NCBI RefSeq assembly: GCF_019139535.1
Contig: NZ_CP077073.1
Span: 1,375,001-1,439,000, forward strand
DNA length: 64,000 nt
Direction of reading: 5' to 3'
DNA from: Pseudomonas muyukensis
GTDB lineage: Bacteria; Pseudomonadota; Gammaproteobacteria; Pseudomonadales; Pseudomonadaceae
Position numbers and translations under genes: made by a program. This document shows, piece after piece, positions 47,255 through 55,506 of this stretch. The notes under the pieces were generated by a model. The model was given only the letters and a program-made list of their open reading frames with translations. It did not search any database and was not told where the DNA came from. How positions within the stretch are numbered: position 1 is the stretch's first letter; every line of letters starts with the position of its first letter.

Positions 47255-47268
47255 TTGATCTGGGTCAA
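47255..47268. promoter_or_regulatory. ANR/FNR-type box upstream of cioA
   Basis: TTGAT-CTGG-GTCAA matches the ANR/FNR consensus TTGAT-N4-ATCAA except for one base. It lies 146 bp before the cioA start. In P. aeruginosa, cioAB is repressed by ANR at low oxygen, so the site is functionally sensible. No convincing -35/-10 pair was found. The rest of the 341-bp gap shows no gene. Confidence 0.6.
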
Positions 47269-47413
47269 TCCTTCCAGATGCAACGATTGGCCTTCGGGCC
47301 GGAATCCCTGCGATCGAACAGAACAATTCCAACGCGGCGCACTCGATACCCGTGGGGGCAGTGGGCGGCAAGGCCATGAGCCCGGTCGCCGGATTACCTG
47401 AAGAGGAAGCATC

Positions 47414-48850
47414 ATGTTCGGATTGGAAGCCCTAGAGCTCGCCCGAATCCAGTTTGCCTTTACCGTGTCCTTTCATATCCTGTTCCCGGCCATCACCATT
47501 GGCCTGGCGAGCTACCTGGCGGTCCTCGAAGGCCTTTGGCTGAAGACCGGCGACAACACCTACCGTGACCTCTACCACTTCTGGTCGAAGATCTTCGCCG
47601 TCAACTTTGGCATGGGCGTGGTCTCCGGCCTGGTGATGGCCTACCAGTTCGGCACCAACTGGAGCCAGTTCTCCGACTTTGCCGGTTCGATCACCGGCCC
47701 ACTGCTGACCTACGAGGTGCTGACGGCGTTCTTCCTCGAGGCCGGCTTCCTCGGCGTGATGCTGTTCGGCTGGCACCGGGTCGGGCGTGGCCTGCACTTC
47801 TTCGCCACCTGCATGGTGGCGCTGGGCACACTGGTGTCGACCTTCTGGATCCTCGCTTCCAACAGCTGGATGCAGACCCCCCAGGGCTACGAGATCGTCA
47901 ACGGCCAGGTCATCCCGGTGGATTGGCTGGCCGTGATCTTCAACCCGTCGTTCCCCTACCGCCTGATGCACATGGCCACCGCGGCGTTCGTCGCCACCGC
48001 GTTCTTCGTCGGCGCCTCGGCGGCCTGGCACCTGCTGCGCGGGCGGGACAACCCGGCAGTGCGCAAGATGCTGTCGATGGCCATGTGGATGGCCCTGGTA
48101 GTAGCGCCGATCCAGGCCGTGATCGGTGACTTCCATGGCCTCAATACCCTGAAGCACCAGCCGGTGAAGATCGCCGCCATCGAGGGGCACTGGGAGAACA
48201 AGCCCGGCGAGCCGACCCCGTTGATCCTGTTCGGCATCCCCGACATGCAGGCCGAGACCACCCGCTTCAAGGTCGAGATCCCGGCCCTGGGCAGCCTGAT
48301 CCTCACCCACAGCCTGGATAAACAGGTTCCGGCCATGAAGGAGTTCCCGCCTGAAGACCGACCCAACTCGACCATCGTGTTCTGGTCGTTCCGGATCATG
48401 GTCGGGCTGGGCATGCTGATGATCTTCATCGGCCTGTGGAGCCTGTGGCTGCGCAAGCGCGGCACCTTGTACAGCTCGCGGCCGTTCCTCTACCTGACCC
48501 TGTGGATGGGCCCCTCGGGGCTGATCGCCATCCTCGCCGGCTGGTTCACCACCGAAGTCGGGCGCCAGCCGTGGGTGGTCTACGGGCTGATGCGCACCGC
48601 CGATGGCGTGTCCAACCACAGCTATGCGCAACTCGGCTTCACCCTGGTGATGTTCGTGGTGGTCTATTTTGCGCTGTTCGGTACCGGCATCGGCTACATG
48701 ATGCGCCTGGTGCGCAAAGGGCCGAAAACCGGCGAGGGCGATGAACACAACCCCGGTGGCCCAGGCCAGCAACGCACGCCGGCGCGGCCATTGTCCGCCG
48801 CCGATGACGGCCACGAGGCCGACTCCGCCAGCCTGAACAAGGGGAACTGA
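47414..48850 (+). CDS. cioA: Cyanide-insensitive terminal oxidase subunit I
   Basis: CioA is the heme-bearing, quinol-oxidising subunit of a bd-type oxidase that resists cyanide. The 478-residue membrane protein has the heme-ligand His21 in VSFHILFPAITIGLA, the MGVVSGLVMAYQFGTNW segment, and GRQPWVVYGLMRTADGVSNH near the C-terminal part. The Q-loop is of the short type, which separates CIO enzymes from E. coli CydA. AGAGGAAGC precedes the ATG. The C-terminal tail (PGGPGQQRTPARPLSAADDG) is polar and cytoplasmic or periplasmic. Confidence 0.95.
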   Translation: MFGLEALELARIQFAFTVSFHILFPAITIGLASYLAVLEGLWLKTGDNTYRDLYHFWSKIFAVNFGMGVVSGLVMAYQFGTNWSQFSDFAGSITGPLLTYEVLTAFFLEAGFLGVMLFGWHRVGRGLHFFATCMVALGTLVSTFWILASNSWMQTPQGYEIVNGQVIPVDWLAVIFNPSFPYRLMHMATAAFVATAFFVGASAAWHLLRGRDNPAVRKMLSMAMWMALVVAPIQAVIGDFHGLNTLKHQPVKIAAIEGHWENKPGEPTPLILFGIPDMQAETTRFKVEIPALGSLILTHSLDKQVPAMKEFPPEDRPNSTIVFWSFRIMVGLGMLMIFIGLWSLWLRKRGTLYSSRPFLYLTLWMGPSGLIAILAGWFTTEVGRQPWVVYGLMRTADGVSNHSYAQLGFTLVMFVVVYFALFGTGIGYMMRLVRKGPKTGEGDEHNPGGPGQQRTPARPLSAADDGHEADSASLNKGN

Positions 48851-48851
48851 G

Positions 48852-49859
48852 ATGGGTATCGATCTTCCGCTGATCTGGGCCGTGATCATCATCTTCGGCG
48901 TCATGATGTACGTGGTGATGGACGGCTTCGACCTGGGTATCGGCATGCTCTTCCCCTTCGTCAAGGACGAGCGTGACCGCGATGTGATGATGAACACCGT
49001 CGCCCCGGTATGGGACGGCAACGAAACCTGGCTGGTGCTGGGCGGCGCGGCGTTGTTCGGTGCCTTCCCGCTGGCCTACTCGGTGGTGCTCGAGGCGCTC
49101 TACCTGCCGTTGATCCTGATGCTGGTGGGGCTGATCTTCCGCGGCGTGGCCTTCGAGTTCCGCTTCAAGGCGCGGGCGCACAAGCGCCACATCTGGGACA
49201 AGGCATTCATCTGGGGCTCGCTGGTGGCGACGTTCTTCCAGGGCGTGGCGCTGGGGGCGTTCATCGAGGGCTTCAAGGTGGTGGACCGCAAGTACGCCGG
49301 CGGCACCCTGGACTGGCTGACGCCCTTTACCCTGTTCGCCGGCTTGGGCCTGATCGTCGCCTACACCTTGCTGGGCTGCACCTGGCTGATCATGAAAACC
49401 GAGGGGCCGCTGCAGCAGAAGATGCATGACGTGGCGCGACCCTTGGCGCTGGTGCTGCTGGCGGTGATCGGCATCGTCAGCCTGTGGACGCCGATCGCCT
49501 ACCCACAGATCGCCGAGCGCTGGTTCAGCATGCCCAACCTGGTGTGGTTCATGCCGGTGCCGATCCTGGTGCTGGTGACTTTCTACGGCCTGCTCCGGGC
49601 GGTGCAACGCAATGCCCACTACACGCCGTTCCTGCTGACTCTGGTGCTGATCTTCCTTGGCTACAGCGGGTTGGGCATCAGCCTGTGGCCGAACATCATC
49701 CCGCCGTCGATCAGCATCTGGGATGCAGCGGCGCCGCCGCAGAGCCAAGGCTTCATGCTGGTCGGCACGCTGTTCATCCTGCCGTTCATCCTCGGCTACA
49801 CCTTCTGGAGCTACTACGTGTTCCGCGGCAAGGTGACCCACGAAGACGGCTATCACTAG
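48852..49859 (+). CDS. cioB: Cyanide-insensitive terminal oxidase subunit II
   Basis: CioB is the structural partner of CioA in the inner membrane. The 335-residue protein has the CydB-type start DLPLIWAVIIIFGVMMYVVM, the motif DGFDLGIGMLFP, PVWDGNETWLVLGGAALFGA near 55-75, and a C-terminus FILPFILGYTFWSYYVFRGK. It begins 1 bp after the cioA stop behind AAGGGGAAC, so the subunits are co-translated. The DUF2474 gene follows 12 bp after. Confidence 0.95.
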   Translation: MGIDLPLIWAVIIIFGVMMYVVMDGFDLGIGMLFPFVKDERDRDVMMNTVAPVWDGNETWLVLGGAALFGAFPLAYSVVLEALYLPLILMLVGLIFRGVAFEFRFKARAHKRHIWDKAFIWGSLVATFFQGVALGAFIEGFKVVDRKYAGGTLDWLTPFTLFAGLGLIVAYTLLGCTWLIMKTEGPLQQKMHDVARPLALVLLAVIGIVSLWTPIAYPQIAERWFSMPNLVWFMPVPILVLVTFYGLLRAVQRNAHYTPFLLTLVLIFLGYSGLGISLWPNIIPPSISIWDAAAPPQSQGFMLVGTLFILPFILGYTFWSYYVFRGKVTHEDGYH

Positions 49860-49871
49860 GAGCGCCGAGCG

Positions 49872-50012
49872 ATGACTGTGGAACAGAAGAAACCGTTGTG
49901 GCAGCGCCTGGGCTGGTTGGTGCTGATCTGGGGGCTGAGCGTGGTGGCACTGGGCATCGTCGCCTATGGCATGCGCATGTTCATGAGTGCTGCCGGGTTG
50001 AGCACCCACTAA
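49872..50012 (+). CDS. DUF2474 small membrane subunit of the cio oxidase
   Basis: A 46-residue frame starts at the ATG at 49872, 12 bp after cioB, behind AGGAGCGCC. The product has a charged start (MTVEQKKPLWQRLGW) and one transmembrane helix (LVLIWGLSVVALGIVAYGMR), as in the DUF2474/CydX-like small subunits that stabilise bd oxidases. The position directly after cioB is typical. The hairpin at 50019 follows immediately. It is easily missed because of its size. Confidence 0.85.
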   Translation: MTVEQKKPLWQRLGWLVLIWGLSVVALGIVAYGMRMFMSAAGLSTH

Positions 50013-50018
50013 GTTGTC

Positions 50019-50044
50019 AGGGCCGCAAAGCGGCCCCATTCATT
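50019..50044. terminator. Bidirectional hairpin between cio operon and rlmG
   Basis: GGGCCGC-AAA-GCGGCCC (50020-50036) followed by ATTCATTT lies between convergent genes. The T-run is imperfect, so strength is uncertain. The 3' end of rlmG overlaps the tail. Confidence 0.6.
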
Positions 50045-51164
50045 TGCGCGCTTTCAACACCACGAACTTCGGCGTCGCCGCCACCTGCTCGACGCCCCTG
50101 AACAGCCGCGCCAGCTTGCTGTGGTAGCCCAGGTGACGGTTGCCGACGATATACAGCGCGCCACCCACCTCCAGCGCCTCCCTGGCTTGCTGGAACATGC
50201 GCCAGGCGAGGAAGTCGCCGACCACTTGCTGCTGGTGGAACGGCGGATTGCACAGCACCACGTCCAGCGATTGCCTGGCTTGCCCGGCCAGGCCATCTGC
50301 CGCGTGGATCTCGACTGCCCGCCCGCCCAGCGCCGCCTGCCAGTTCTCCCGCGCCGACTGCGCCGCCATGTACGACTCGTCCACCAGGGTGTAGTGGGCA
50401 TCCGGGTTGGCCAGGGCGCTGGCGATCGCCAGCACGCCGTTGCCGCAACCCAGGTCGGCCACCCGGGCCTGACCGAGGTCGCGCGGCAGGTGCGGGAGGA
50501 AGGCGCGGGTGCCGATGTCCAGGCCTTCGCGGCAGAACACGTTGGCGTGGTTGACCAGCTCCAGGGCCGGGGCGTCCAGGCGGTAGCGCGTCGGGTACGG
50601 CGAGCGGGCGAGCGGGCGAGCGTCGAGGGTGGCGGTGAGCAGCCGGGCTTTTTTCTGCGCCAGCGAGGCCTGCACCGGGCCGATGTACTTTTCCAGCAGG
50701 TCGCCTGCGGCGCGGGGCAGGTGCTTGATCATGGCCCCGGCGATCACCTGGGCCCCGGGCGCCAGGTGGCCTTGCAGGCGGATCAGTTGCTCTTCGAGCA
50801 AGGCCAGGGTCTTGGGCACGCGCACCAGCACGCGGTCGAACGGGCCGTGCCAGGCATCGCTGGCCGGCACGAACGGCACTGCATCGTAGGCTTGGCCGTT
50901 GCCTGCCAGGTTCTTTTCCAGGGCCATGCGCGCCAAGTGCGAATCACCGCTGCTGGTCACCTTCATCCGCCCGGCCAGGCTGGCGGCCAGGGCGCCGAAA
51001 CTGTCGTTGAGCACCAGCACCCGGCAGTTGGCGTCAGGCTGCTGGGCCGCGAGGTGTTCCAGCAGGTACTGGTCGGCGGCATCGAACGCCAGCAGGGGGT
51101 CGTGGGCCTGCTCCGGTTGGCGGATCAGGTCGAGGTCGGCGAAGGGGCTGTTGAACAAGGGCAT
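50040..51164 (-). CDS. rlmG: 23S rRNA (guanine-1835-N2)-methyltransferase
   Basis: RlmG methylates G1835 of 23S rRNA with SAM. The 374-residue product starts MPLFNSPFADLDLIRQPEQA and continues LLAFDAADQYLLEHL, as in RlmG rather than RsmC. The catalytic C-terminal domain has VADLGCGNGVLAIASALAN near residue 238 and the amino-methylase motif CNPPFHQQQVVGDFLAW. The ATG at 51164 gives the family length; in-frame codons to 51197 are not supported. It is a single gene convergent with the cio operon. Confidence 0.92.
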   Translation of the reverse strand: MPLFNSPFADLDLIRQPEQAHDPLLAFDAADQYLLEHLAAQQPDANCRVLVLNDSFGALAASLAGRMKVTSSGDSHLARMALEKNLAGNGQAYDAVPFVPASDAWHGPFDRVLVRVPKTLALLEEQLIRLQGHLAPGAQVIAGAMIKHLPRAAGDLLEKYIGPVQASLAQKKARLLTATLDARPLARSPYPTRYRLDAPALELVNHANVFCREGLDIGTRAFLPHLPRDLGQARVADLGCGNGVLAIASALANPDAHYTLVDESYMAAQSARENWQAALGGRAVEIHAADGLAGQARQSLDVVLCNPPFHQQQVVGDFLAWRMFQQAREALEVGGALYIVGNRHLGYHSKLARLFRGVEQVAATPKFVVLKARK

Positions 51165-51226
51165 GACGTGGGGCTCTGTTGCGAATCTCCCCGGCACGGT
51201 GCGCGACGGGTTCGAGGGGGAGGATT

Positions 51227-51994
51227 CTACAGGCCTTTGTCGGGGGGAGGGGAATGCTCCAGCAGATCGTGGTCGCGCAGGCGATTGGCCGCGGCCATGC
51301 TGGTCTTGGCGCCGGTCTTCTTGCGCACATTGCCCATGTGGAAGTTCACCGTGCTGACCGACATCGACAGGGCCTTGGCCACTCGCTTGGCGCTCGACAG
51401 CTCGTCATAGGTCCTGATCACCTCAAGCTCACGTGGGCTCAGGCTCGGTGCTGGCGCGGGAGAGCAGATATCGGGCAGGTGGTGTTTGTAAAGCGCGCCA
51501 TGGAGCCTGTTGCCAAGCAATAGCACCCAAGCCTCGTGCTCATAGAGCTCTTTGGCGCTGATAGGGCCATGGCTGCGGAATACGTTCACAACGGTCGAGT
51601 TCTGTCGGGCATCAAATATCGATTGGCTCCAGCCATGGCAGAAGGAGATACCAAACTCGGCCGCTGTTTCGCACAGCGGCATGGCCTCATCGAACAGGCG
51701 GCTGTGCCACACAAGTGGAAGCTCGCCATGACAATGACTATCAGGGTGATGGCTTTTTGATATTGATGGGTCGATATCAAAGAGCTTGTCAGCGATGTAA
51801 CGTTGGTCCCAGGCAGGTGCAAAACTGCTGTAGTGATAAAAGTGCACTTTGTGCCCCGCCGCGCGCACGCGCAGTGTGACGCTCAGGCAATCCAGGCCTG
51901 CTATCAGTGATTGGGCATGTTTAATCAGCGCGCGAGGGCCGCCCTGCTTCAGCACTAGATCGAACTGCTCAGGTGTCCATTCTGGCATCGACAT
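51227..51994 (-). CDS. ppoR: LuxR-family autoinducer-binding regulator (LuxR solo, PpoR-like)
   Basis: The 255-residue protein has an N-terminal acyl-homoserine-lactone-binding domain and a C-terminal LuxR helix-turn-helix. The ligand-pocket residues are there: Trp62 and Tyr66 (AWDQRY), Asp75-Pro76 (FDIDPS), Trp96 (PLVWHS) and Gly115 (EFGISF). In the DNA-binding part, LSPRELEVIRTYDELSSAKR lacks the usual Gly of the GKS turn; VSTVNFHMGNVRKKTGAKTS is normal. No luxI-type synthase gene is in the window. PpoR of P. putida is an unpaired regulator beside fpr in memory, hence the symbol. Start at ATG 51994 has GGAG eight bases upstream. Confidence 0.8.
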   Translation of the reverse strand: MSMPEWTPEQFDLVLKQGGPRALIKHAQSLIAGLDCLSVTLRVRAAGHKVHFYHYSSFAPAWDQRYIADKLFDIDPSISKSHHPDSHCHGELPLVWHSRLFDEAMPLCETAAEFGISFCHGWSQSIFDARQNSTVVNVFRSHGPISAKELYEHEAWVLLLGNRLHGALYKHHLPDICSPAPAPSLSPRELEVIRTYDELSSAKRVAKALSMSVSTVNFHMGNVRKKTGAKTSMAAANRLRDHDLLEHSPPPDKGL

Positions 51995-52197
51995 GGGTAA
52001 CGCTCCATTTGGATCCATCGTTCCACAACACGGGACGAGTGTCGGAAAACTTCCCGTCCTGTGCTGGTTTTTTTTGTTATAGGTGTCGCGTTTTCATCGT
52101 GTTTTCATGTCAGCTTTTACGGATGCCCTACATTCCGGCGGTGTTTATCCTGGACGCTTTGCGCGACACTGGGCGCATCTGATTTCTGGAGCCCGTC

Positions 52198-52974
52198 ATG
52201 ACCGCCAGCGCCGACAAGTTCACCCGCCAGACCCTGCTCGACGTGCAGCCGTTGACCCCCAACCTGTTTTCCCTGCGAGTGACGCGCGACCCGGGCTTTC
52301 GCTTTCGTGCAGGGCAGTTCGCCCGGTTGGGCGTGACCAAGGCCGATGGCAGCGTGGTCTGGCGGGCTTACTCCATGGTTAGCGCCCCCCATGACGAATT
52401 CCTCGATTTTTTCTCCATCGTCGTGCCGGGCGGGGAGTTCACCAGTGAGTTGAGCCGGCTAGGCAAGGGTGACACCCTGCTGATCGACCGGCAGGCCTTC
52501 GGTTACCTGACCCTGGATCGCTTCGTCGGCGGCCGCGACCTGTGGTTGCTGGCCACCGGCACTGGCATCGCGCCCTTCATGTCGATCCTCCAGGACTTCG
52601 AGGCCTGGGAACGGTTCGACAACATCAAGCTGGTGTACTCGGTGCGCGAGGCGCAGGAACTGGCGTATGTCGACGAAATCGCCGGGCTGGAGCGGCGCGA
52701 CTACCTGGCCGAGTTCGCCGGCAAGCTGCAGTTCATTCCGGTGGTCACTCGCGAGGGGCATCCGGGGGCGTTGAATGCGCGCATCACCACGCTGATCGAG
52801 AACGGCGAACTGGAACAGGCGGCGGGGTTGGCGCTGTCGCCGGAGCATTCGCGAATCATGCTCTGTGGTAACCCCGAGATGATCGACCAGACACGCAAGG
52901 TGCTCAAGGCACGCGACCTGCAGTTGAGCCTGAGCAAACGGCCGGGGCAAGTGGCGGTGGAGAACTACTGGTAA
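52198..52974 (+). CDS. fpr: Ferredoxin/flavodoxin--NADP+ reductase
   Basis: Fpr moves electrons between NADPH and ferredoxin or flavodoxin and supports redox stress defence. The 258-residue product has FAD-binding RAYSMVSAPHDEFLDF near 60-75, an NADP-binding ATGTGIAPFMSILQDF near 118, MLCGNPEMIDQT near 221, and the characteristic aromatic C-terminus QVAVENYW. It is divergent from the LuxR gene with a 203-bp AT-rich gap. It is convergent with recN with 20 bp between stops. Confidence 0.95.
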   Translation: MTASADKFTRQTLLDVQPLTPNLFSLRVTRDPGFRFRAGQFARLGVTKADGSVVWRAYSMVSAPHDEFLDFFSIVVPGGEFTSELSRLGKGDTLLIDRQAFGYLTLDRFVGGRDLWLLATGTGIAPFMSILQDFEAWERFDNIKLVYSVREAQELAYVDEIAGLERRDYLAEFAGKLQFIPVVTREGHPGALNARITTLIENGELEQAAGLALSPEHSRIMLCGNPEMIDQTRKVLKARDLQLSLSKRPGQVAVENYW

Positions 52975-52994
52975 CCCACCGGCCTGCACAAGCT

Positions 52995-54668
52995 TCACGC
53001 CTTGCTGCTGACCACCATCTTGCGCGCATGGGCCAGGGACTCCTTGGTCAGGTCGATTCCGCCGAGCATCCGCGCGACTTCCTCCACGCGCTCGCGCTTG
53101 CCCAGGCTGGCGACAGCGGTGTGGGTGGTATCGCTGTTGCGCACCTTGTGCACGAACAGGTGGTGATGCCCTTGAGCCGCCACTTGTGGCAGGTGGGTCA
53201 CGGTCAGTACCTGGCCGCGCTCGCCGAGGCGGCGCAGCAGCTGGCCGACGATCTCTGCAGTCGGGCCGCCAATGCCCACGTCCACTTCGTCGAATACCAG
53301 GGTGGGAATGCGCGAGGTCTGCGCGGTGATCACTTGGATCGCCAGGCTGATACGCGACAGTTCGCCGCCCGAGGCGACCTTGGCCAAACCCTTGAGCGGC
53401 TGGCCGGGGTTGGCGCTGACCAGCAGTTCGACCTGCTCCAGGCCGTGGGGTGAAAGGTCGCCATTGTCGAAGGGCGTGAGTTCGATGCAGAAGCGCCCGC
53501 CGGGCATGCCCAGGCGCTGGATCTCCTGTTCCACCGCGGTGGCTAGCTGTTTGGCGGCCTGCTGGCGCAGGGCGCTGAGTTCGCAGGCCTTGTCTTTATA
53601 GTGCAGGGCGAATGCCGCCAGCTCCTCGCCCAGTCGCTCGAGCGACTCGTCGCTGGCGTTCAGGCTTTCCAGCTCCTCCATCAGGCGTTGCTGCAGGTGC
53701 GGCAGTTCGGTGGGGTGCACACGGTGCTTGCGGGCGAGGGTGTAGAGGGTGTCGAGGCGTTCCTCGAGGTCCTGCAGGCGCATGGGGTCGGCATCGAAGT
53801 GGTCGAGGAAGCGGTTGAGCTCGCCCACGGCTTCTTCTACCTGGATCTGTGCGCTGGCGATCAGGTTGACCGCTTCGCCGAGGGCCTTGGGGGCATTGGT
53901 TACGGCGGTCAGGCGGTTGAGGCTGACGGTCAGGGCGCTGAGCACATTGCCCGAGTCGCTTTCGCTGCATTGGTCGATCACCTGGCGGCAGATGCCGAAC
54001 AGGGCTTCGGCATTGGTCAGGTTCTTGTGCTCTTGCTCCAGTTGCTCCAGTTCGTGCTCGCCCAGGCCGAGGTTGTCCAGCTCTTCCAGCTGGTAGCTGA
54101 GCAGCTGGTGGCGTGCGCGCTGCTCGTCTCCGGAGTTGCGCAGGTGCTCCAGCTCCTGGCGTGTCTGGTTCCAGCGCTTGGCGGCCAGTTGCACCTGGCG
54201 GGCCAGGTCGATGGCGCCGGCGTATTCGTCCACCAGGCGGCGGTGGGTGTCGGTTTTCAGCAGCGACTGGTGTTCATGCTGGCTGTGAATGTCGATCAGC
54301 AGCTCGCCCAGCGCCTTGAGATCGCCAAGCGGGCAGGGCGTGCCGTTGATGTAGCCGCGGCTGCGGCCTTCGGCGGTGATCACCCTGCGCAGAATGCACA
54401 GGCCGTCGCTTTCCAGGTCGCGCTCGGCGAGCCAGGCATGGGCCTCGGGGATGTCGACCAGGTCGAAGGTGGCGAGGATATCGGCCTTGTCGGTGCCTGG
54501 GCGCACCACGCCGCTGTCGGCGCGGTCGCCCAGGGCCAGGCCCAGGGCGTCGAGCATGATCGACTTGCCGGCCCCGGTCTCGCCGGTGATGACGGACATG
54601 CCGCGGGCGATCTCGAGGTCGAGGTGTTCGACGATGGCGTAGTTGTGAATGGACAGGTGCACCAGCAT
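52995..54668 (-). CDS. recN: DNA repair protein RecN
   Basis: RecN is an SMC-like ATPase that helps repair double-strand breaks. The 557-residue protein starts MLVHLSIHNYAIVEHLDLEI, with Walker A GETGAGKSIMLDALGLALGD near residue 30. A long coiled-coil centre follows (about 150-370). The C-terminal ABC signature is VASGGELSRISLAIQV and Walker B is LVFDEVDVGIGG. All ATPase motifs are intact. The ATG at 54668 is chosen; upstream open frame runs through the grpE promoter region. It is divergent from grpE. Confidence 0.96.
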   Translation of the reverse strand: MLVHLSIHNYAIVEHLDLEIARGMSVITGETGAGKSIMLDALGLALGDRADSGVVRPGTDKADILATFDLVDIPEAHAWLAERDLESDGLCILRRVITAEGRSRGYINGTPCPLGDLKALGELLIDIHSQHEHQSLLKTDTHRRLVDEYAGAIDLARQVQLAAKRWNQTRQELEHLRNSGDEQRARHQLLSYQLEELDNLGLGEHELEQLEQEHKNLTNAEALFGICRQVIDQCSESDSGNVLSALTVSLNRLTAVTNAPKALGEAVNLIASAQIQVEEAVGELNRFLDHFDADPMRLQDLEERLDTLYTLARKHRVHPTELPHLQQRLMEELESLNASDESLERLGEELAAFALHYKDKACELSALRQQAAKQLATAVEQEIQRLGMPGGRFCIELTPFDNGDLSPHGLEQVELLVSANPGQPLKGLAKVASGGELSRISLAIQVITAQTSRIPTLVFDEVDVGIGGPTAEIVGQLLRRLGERGQVLTVTHLPQVAAQGHHHLFVHKVRNSDTTHTAVASLGKRERVEEVARMLGGIDLTKESLAHARKMVVSSKA

Positions 54669-54764
54669 GGGGCGGCTCCCGAAGGGTCGTGTCTGGATAT
54701 TTATACAGTGCTTTTTGCTGGTCTGCCAATAGCCGCCTGGCGAATGTGGAAAAGCACATTGCCC

Positions 54765-54792
54765 CTTGAAGCCGGTTTTTCCGACCCCATAT
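54765..54792 (+). promoter_or_regulatory. Sigma-32 heat-shock promoter of grpE
   Basis: CTTGAAG (54765-54771), 13 bp, CCCCATAT (54785-54792) agrees closely with the sigma-32 consensus CTTGAAA-N13-14-CCCCATNT. The grpE ATG is 58 bp after the -10 box. Confidence 0.85.
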
Positions 54793-54850
54793 AGCTGGCA
54801 AGACAAGGCGAGCCTGGCTCGCACAACAGAAATTGCGAAGGAGAAACCCG

Positions 54851-55405
54851 ATGGCTGACGAACAGCTGGATGAGAAGAACCTGAATTCCGAAGAAGCAGG
54901 CGCCGTGAATGCCGAGGCCCGCGTCCAGGAGCTCGAGGAGCAGCTGGCCGCCGCCAAGGACCAATCCCTGCGCGTGGCCGCCGACCTGCAGAACGTGCGC
55001 CGCCGTGCCGAGCAGGACGTCGAGAAGGCGCACAAGTTCGCCTTGGAGAAATTCTCGTCCGACCTGCTGCCGGTGATCGACAGCCTGGAGCTGGCCCTGG
55101 CGCACTCCAGCGCCGAAGACGAGAACGTCAAGAAGATCCGTGAAGGTGTCGAGCTGACCCTGAAGATGTTCCAGGACACCCTCAAGCGCTACAACCTCGA
55201 AGCCGTCGATCCCCTCGGCCAGCCGTTCAACGCCGAGCACCACCAGGCAATGGCCATGCAGGAAAGCGACACCGCCGAGCCAAACAGCGTGCTCAACGTG
55301 TTCCAGAAAGGCTACCTGCTCAATGGCCGCCTGCTGCGCCCCGCCATGGTGGTGGTCAGCAAGGCCCCAAGCGCGCCGCAGCCGTCGATCAACGAACAGG
55401 CTTGA
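54851..55405 (+). CDS. grpE: Nucleotide exchange factor GrpE
   Basis: GrpE releases ADP from DnaK. The 184-residue product has an acidic N-terminus ([20 protein letters not shown]), a long coiled coil (about 20-65), and the family core [21 protein letters not shown] segment near 65, then [36 protein letters not shown] and [16 protein letters not shown]. The ATG at 54851 follows GAAGGAGAAACCCG. dnaK lies 101 bp after; its promoter overlaps the grpE stop codon. Confidence 0.97.
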   Translation: MADEQLDEKNLNSEEAGAVNAEARVQELEEQLAAAKDQSLRVAADLQNVRRRAEQDVEKAHKFALEKFSSDLLPVIDSLELALAHSSAEDENVKKIREGVELTLKMFQDTLKRYNLEAVDPLGQPFNAEHHQAMAMQESDTAEPNSVLNVFQKGYLLNGRLLRPAMVVVSKAPSAPQPSINEQA

Positions 55406-55428
55406 AATCCGTCGGGGCACCCCCATCT
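55401..55428 (+). promoter_or_regulatory. Sigma-32 promoter of dnaK overlapping the grpE stop
   Basis: CTTGAAA (55401-55407), 13 bp, CCCCATCT (55421-55428) matches the sigma-32 consensus at all defined positions. The -35 box includes the grpE TGA at 55403-55405. The dnaK ATG is 78 bp after the -10 box. Confidence 0.9.
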
Positions 55429-55506
55429 AGGTGTCAAGCCTTCAAGTATTACCGCAGTTGGCCAATGTAGTCGCTGCCACCAAATTCAAGTTTCGGGAGA
55501 ATCAAC

